A DNA stretch of 21,588 nt, taken from contig NWUY0300001337.1 of NCBI GenBank assembly GCA_004151065.3, forward strand, positions 41,747 to 63,334, written 5' to 3'. Below are positions 17,654-21,588 of the stretch, piece by piece. The translations under genes were made by a program, and so were the position numbers. Positions within the stretch are counted from its first letter, which is position 1; every line of letters starts with the position of its first letter. Source of the stretch: Larix sibirica. Its lineage: Eukaryota > Streptophyta > Pinopsida > Pinales > Pinaceae. The notes beneath the pieces were generated by a model that had not been told where the DNA came from, did not search any database, and saw only the letters and a program-made list of their open reading frames with translations.

Positions 17654-18284
17654 TCTATAACCCCGGTCCCTTCGATGAAAAGATGTCCTAAAGGGTGGGA
17701 GGAGGGCAAGAATTAGAAGAAGAACTCAGTGTCTCAACCGAGAGGAGATGTTCCTACTAATCCTACCACTATTGAGCGTGACTAATCTCATCCTTTGTCT
17801 AAGTCTCATCGGCCCCTAATGTCAGTTCCACCTCCAGGGGCCCCTGAAAAGGCCCTTGTTTACGAAGAAGGGAACGATATGGTAATAGTTACGGCTCCAT
17901 TCTTGGGTGGCTAGAAATGCTCTCATGAGACAGATAGTTCAGATAGTGACAAGGAAGCATACCTGGTCCATAGGATGATTGATTCTAAAGGATCGTCACT
18001 CCAATTGGTCGTAGCTGCAAATTTCATGCTTGCGATAACTCAACACGGTAGATTGATGTCTGGAAGAAGAGAAAGGATTCACGTCAGTCTTCTCAGTAAC
18101 CAGATATCTTGCTCACAGGGTGTGTACGGTGATGGTTTGTTATATCTTTTGCTAAGGTTGGATAGCTTGTTTTTTGTTGGCCCGGTTTGTGGTGGGTTCA
18201 ACTTTGTATCAATATGTAATTATTTCTTTGATTAATAGAAGGTTCCTCAACTTACTCACAAAGACAACTACATAGTATTAATAA

Positions 18285-18545
18285 TAACTATGTAATATAT
18301 AAAATATTAAATATATATAATATATTAATATTCTAACTATATATAAACTACATTATATTAATATATTAACATTATTATTACATATTATATAGTATATCTT
18401 ATAATATTAATATTAAAATTTGTTAATATATTATGTATATTAACTATATAATATATTAATATATAGAATAATCATATAGAATATATTAATATTCTAACTA
18501 TATTAATAAAATAGTATATTCATATATTACCATTAATATTTACAA
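18285..18545. repeat. AT-only low-complexity island
   Basis: About 260 bp of almost pure A/T with many overlapping palindromes (ttaatattaa, aatatattaatatt). Longer words such as aatatattaatattctaact recur at about 18320 and 18482. It lies just past the end of the LINE relic. No coding sequence. Confidence 0.85.
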
Positions 18546-20250
18546 GAAAAACAGTCTAATTAAAAAATTTGAAAAAAAAAAGAGCTATGTTTACAGACTA
18601 GCTTCCTTCCTTCGCAGATCAATCGTTAATATGTCCAGCTTAGTGAGAACCCATCCCCATACTTACTACACCAGCAGGCTATTGGTTTTCAATTGAGAGC
18701 CTTCGAACATTGAAATAAATGTTCCTCCCCTGTGAGTTATCGAGAAACACCATACGAGATACATTGTTTAATACATCACTATCGACGTACAAGGAAAAAT
18801 ACGAGATGCAACTGCCACAAGGAAAATTCACAAGGAGATCATTTGCAGGTGGAAGACCATTAGTTATGGTTGATTAGTTTAATGAATGATCAAATAAATA
18901 TTCAAGTTTGCAAAGTAATTGTTAAAATTTCAATCTCTGTGAGCATCTGGACGGTTAATGGTCAGATTGCATTACATGTTTTTGAAGGTCCGATTGCAAG
19001 TGGCAAACTCTTTAATATGGTTGATAGACCTAATGATGATTATCAAGAAGAATTCCAAAATTTCTATAGCTACATAAATTAAACATGAAGTCTAGAATGG
19101 ACTTTTAAAAATACAGGTCGTGATCAAACTGAACATTTGAAAAAATGATACTCTGTTTAAAAATTATATAGTGACTATGGTATTGTGTCTCTTGATACCT
19201 TTCATTTCCAGATCCAGATCCAATAAAGTATAGATTTGCATCATTTTTAGATATTGGAAAGTCTAGACTTAGATCGCACTAAAAATGAAATTTAGTCCTT
19301 GGTTTTTCCTGAGAGTGGATTTTAAAAATGATTTGGAAGCAGATAGAAATGAAGATTATGGCTAATTCTGCCATTGATACACCAACATTCTAAGTCCTTG
19401 ATATAAATCCAGGTGCTCTTAATTAATTCTGTCTATGAAGGATGATCTTATCTTTTTTTATGGATATTACAAGATTGAACTGCTCTAACGAGTCCTGAGC
19501 TTCAACTCATTATTTGTGCTATGCTAGTATGTACATTATAATGACATCAGAAATTGATTTCGATGGAGTAGTCGTATTGAAGAAAGTTTGGTCCTTATGC
19601 ATTGTAAATTTAGTAGCCCAAGCATGTTTTAGGGAATTAAATGCTGTAGAATCTGCCCATCATATATATTGAAAAGCAGTCTCCAGATGCCTCAAATATT
19701 GATAGTTAAAGCTATTATAGGAGAGCAAAGCTACCCTTTTGCAATTCCGTGGAGGGATTTCCCTTACCCTCGTCCAAGGGAAATTGAGTGATGAGCACGA
19801 TTTACTTATTTATTGATTATTCCAAAGGCCTTAGGGGCTGGAAATCTCATTCTGGTGTGAAGGTAAAAATCTCAAAATTCATAGAGGATGAGGATGGAGG
19901 AGAGAGCAGTGGCAGTGGTAACGACTTTGGTGATTCTAACCTGGAGGACTATTCACAGTTGTGAGTTGAGATTCTTCCATTTATGGTTTTTGGTATCTAC
20001 CTTATTTTGCACTGTCCATTACCATTCCCACCTATAATATTTCTCAGCATCACTATCTAACATCTATATAGTAATGTGGAAGACATGAAGGTGTGAATGG
20101 TTGGTGAAGTGAAGAGGTGAAACTGTGGAAGTGGTTCTCCATTCCTCAAGGATGCTCATGCCCCACCTGCAATGTTTCATTCTTCAATGTTTACAAATAT
20201 CATAAAACAATAAAGGGACTTAATATGACATCAATTTGAATGCTCGCTCA
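18546..20250. other. Unassigned sequence
   Basis: No gene is supported. A 70-codon frame at 18870-19082 (MISLMNDQINIQV..., ending NFYSYIN) has ordinary amino-acid composition but no family resemblance I recognise. A second open stretch near 19830-19965 contains an acidic Ser/Gly-rich segment (EDEDGGESSGSGNDFGDSNL). Either could be a relic exon. No splice structure is convincing. Confidence 0.35.
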
Positions 20251-20596
20251 AGCAACTTTGTGGAATATGCGCGCACTGTAATAGAAATAGATTACCATTG
20301 CTCATTGATCGCAAGTTTTAGGGATATGAAAATCAACTATTCATAGGAGTGGTGGAATACATTTGTTTATTATGTGTGCACCACAGTCAATTATCAATAG
20401 TCATTGGATACGAAATCCCTATAGAGGAGTGTCCTCTGCACCAATTCCTTTAGAGGGACTTTTTACAAGATCCATTTGCAGCCTCTTATGGATAATCTAG
20501 AAGCTCAAACTTATGAAACATGTGAGAAGGACATTATGAAGTATTTTCTGTATAAGAAAGCGGTTCATGAAGTTNTGTGATCTATTTGTGTGAGCA
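20251..20596 (+). pseudogene. PRMT5: PRMT5 (protein arginine methyltransferase 5) pseudogene fragment
   Basis: Clear but broken similarity to the plant type II arginine methyltransferase PRMT5. Blocks in order: SNFVEYARTV (20251 on, weak), NYS-stop-EWWNTF (20338-20361; the family has Trp at the stop), LLCVHHSQLSIV after a frameshift, then after a gap of roughly 100 family residues RDFLQDP, and in another frame [34 protein letters not shown] (20476-20577). The [14 protein letters not shown] block is the most conserved. The AdoMet-binding and catalytic core that should follow is absent. Stops, at least two frameshifts, an internal deletion and loss of the enzyme core make it non-functional. Whether it is a processed copy or a gene remnant cannot be told. 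Confidence 0.8.
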
Positions 20597-21253
20597 GTTT
20601 CTTAAGGTGTTTGATCTTCTAGAAATACCCTATGTTAGTCGAACATGGTATCAGCGTGCTTATAAAGTCTCACTTCCATTATTGATCAAGAGCTTGAACC
20701 GGTGTAGCCATGTGCATGAAAGGATTTCTACATTATGTTATTTATGTGTATTTATGGGATGATAGAGGTGTTTCATTGCGTCCGGAGCGTTGCTTTCTAT
20801 TGGAAATGCTTTTTGTTTCTCTCAAAAAGGTTTCTCTTTGCCCAAGATATGACCATTTTACTGGATTCATAGGTATATTGTTTACATTTACGGATTTATA
20901 AACAAAAAAAAAATATCATGTTCTTTCATATTCTAGGCTGGTTTTTTGTTTTATTCCCAGTTTGTTACCTATTCCAACTATGTATGCTCTTTGTTGTGCG
21001 CTATGTGCGAACTCGACAAATAAGAAATAGAACGAAAGAGTTTTCTTCACTGCATATGCTCTTTGTCATGCACCTTGTGCAAACTCAGTCAACCAAGGAT
21101 TAACCCAAAATTTGAGAAATTTTTGTTTCAAAAATTCATTTTATGTTTTTGTGTGGTTGTGTAAAGTGTCTTGCGGGCCAAAATGTAAATTTTTTCTAGT
21201 AGACACGCTCTCCCAACAACAACCCCTATTCTCCTCCATAATATTACTATTTG
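20597..21253. other. Spacer; short 72-bp-spaced duplication
   Basis: No gene recognised. tatgctctttgttgtgcgct (20983) and tatgctctttgtcatgcacc (21055) start two related blocks of about 35 bp, 72 bp apart, each followed by a tgtgc(g/a)aactc segment. Confidence 0.5.
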
Positions 21254-21257
21254 TTTT

Positions 21258-21475
21258 GCTTAACTCACTTGGTTGAAAGTTACTTTAATAAGTAAGAGGT
21301 CTTGGGTTCAAGTACCTATTTTGTTATACAAAAGTTCATGTAACTTTAATTTATAAAGTAACTCTTTGTAAAAGTGTTTCCCACTTGTTTTATAAAAGCG
21401 GGTCACTAATTTTAAAGCAACTCATTTGTAAAAGTGAGCTTGTAGGCAAAGTTAGTAGGGGGGGGAATTATTTAC
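21258..21475 (+). mobile_element. tRNA-derived SINE-like sequence
   Basis: taactcacttggttgaaag (21261-21279) fits a pol III A box, and gggttcaagtacc (21304-21316) fits a B box. The 43-bp spacing is that of a tRNA gene. There is no CCA-end acceptor pairing, so it is a SINE head rather than a tRNA gene. The following 150 bp contain three related copies of a gtaact..ttgtaaaagtg motif. The right end is not defined, and no target duplication was identified. Confidence 0.5.
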
Positions 21476-21588
21476 TTCTTTTTTTGCTCCCATCACCACA
21501 GATCAACTTGTGTCTGCCACATGGCTCCCTGGTTACTTTTATGCCTTTCTTCAAAAGGGCATAACTTTGGCATGCGAAGTCCATTTTT
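21476..21588. other. Window end, nothing recognised
   Basis: Short tail with no supported feature. Confidence 0.5.

Larger units (their letters stand above)
16430..18235 (+). pseudogene. LINE ORF1 relic: ubiquitin-like domain, DUF4283-type domain, CCHC knuckle
   Basis: From ATG 16430 a single frame can be followed for about 600 codons without any frameshift, broken by TGA 16547, TAG 16952, 17168, 17288, 17642, 17714 and 17912, and TAA 17783. Residues about 1-87 form a Ser/Gln-containing leader. Residues 88-163 are ubiquitin-like and end LRGG. A basic/acidic linker follows. Then comes a DUF4283-type RNA-binding region: GFFIARFSSKEDCDQVIEKG, PWF-stop-GSS where the family has Trp, WFPEFD, VWVRLPNLALHLW, IGNSLG, then a Cys-rich CX2CX4HX4C zinc knuckle (17612-17653). 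The C-terminal part is polar with DSSDSDKE. In plant L1 elements ORF1 binds the element RNA. No ORF2 follows; the frame runs into T/G-rich sequence like a LINE 3' UTR, so the copy is internally deleted. No A tail or target duplication was found. Confidence 0.8.

Noticed and set aside
18870-19082. 70-codon open frame of ordinary composition.
   Set aside because: No recognisable domain, no convincing splice sites and no neighbouring exons; reported only as unassigned sequence.
20646-20656. tggtatcagcg resembles the copia primer-binding site (TGGTATCAGAG).
   Set aside because: Only the first nine bases match, there is no recognisable LTR upstream and no gag sequence downstream.
1-21588. CRISPR arrays, rRNA genes and intact tRNA genes.
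   Set aside because: None seen; the window has plant nuclear character, and the only tRNA-like segments are SINE-type.

Overview
The window looks like a nuclear segment from a large-genome seed plant, most likely a gymnosperm such as a conifer or yew relative. This is inferred from the character of the retrotransposon remnants, the wide spacing of host genes and the AT-rich spacers; no species-diagnostic marker was seen. Single ambiguous bases (n) occur at 4045, 11086 and 20575. Host-derived sequence is sparse: a well preserved first exon of a mitochondrial NAD-dependent isocitrate dehydrogenase regulatory subunit (minus strand, 14120-14668), a decayed fragment of the arginine methyltransferase PRMT5 (about 20251-20596) and a possible ankyrin-repeat scrap near 12.7 kb. 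Nearly everything else recognisable is transposon debris.

Left part (1-7000). The 3' end of a Ty1/copia element (RNase H, then a probable LTR with a TATA box and a dense GTAC-motif cluster) is followed by a second, older copia fragment whose reverse transcriptase catalytic motif is lost and whose RNase H is internally deleted. At 2368-3633 there is a clean solo LTR (TGTCACG...CGTGACA, 5-bp target duplication GAAGG). Then comes AT-rich spacer with weak minus-strand coding remnants (4376-5290), a polypurine tract and LTR start at 5700, and a 296-bp tandem duplication (5971-6516).

Middle (7000-14000). A degenerate plant L1-type LINE lies on the plus strand, with endonuclease tail, reverse transcriptase, zinc-binding domain, C-terminal RNase H and an (AAT)n tail at 11023. 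After a featureless AT-rich spacer come a 231-bp tandem duplication and, at its edge, an 838-bp A-tailed retroposon bounded by a perfect 18-bp target-site duplication.

Right part (14000-21588). The IDH exon with its probable promoter is followed by several short tandem duplications and a second copy, on the minus strand, of the polypurine-tract/LTR junction. At 16430-18235 lies a LINE ORF1 relic that stays in one frame for about 600 codons. It carries a gap-free ubiquitin-like domain ending in LRGG, then a DUF4283-type domain and a CCHC zinc knuckle; this is the most unusual object in the window. A 260-bp AT-only island, unassigned sequence, the PRMT5 fragment and a tRNA-like SINE head (21261) complete the window.

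The genes do not form an operon or pathway. The picture is one host gene's 5' end surrounded by successive retrotransposon insertions and decay. All homology statements rest on motif recognition by eye; no database search was run.
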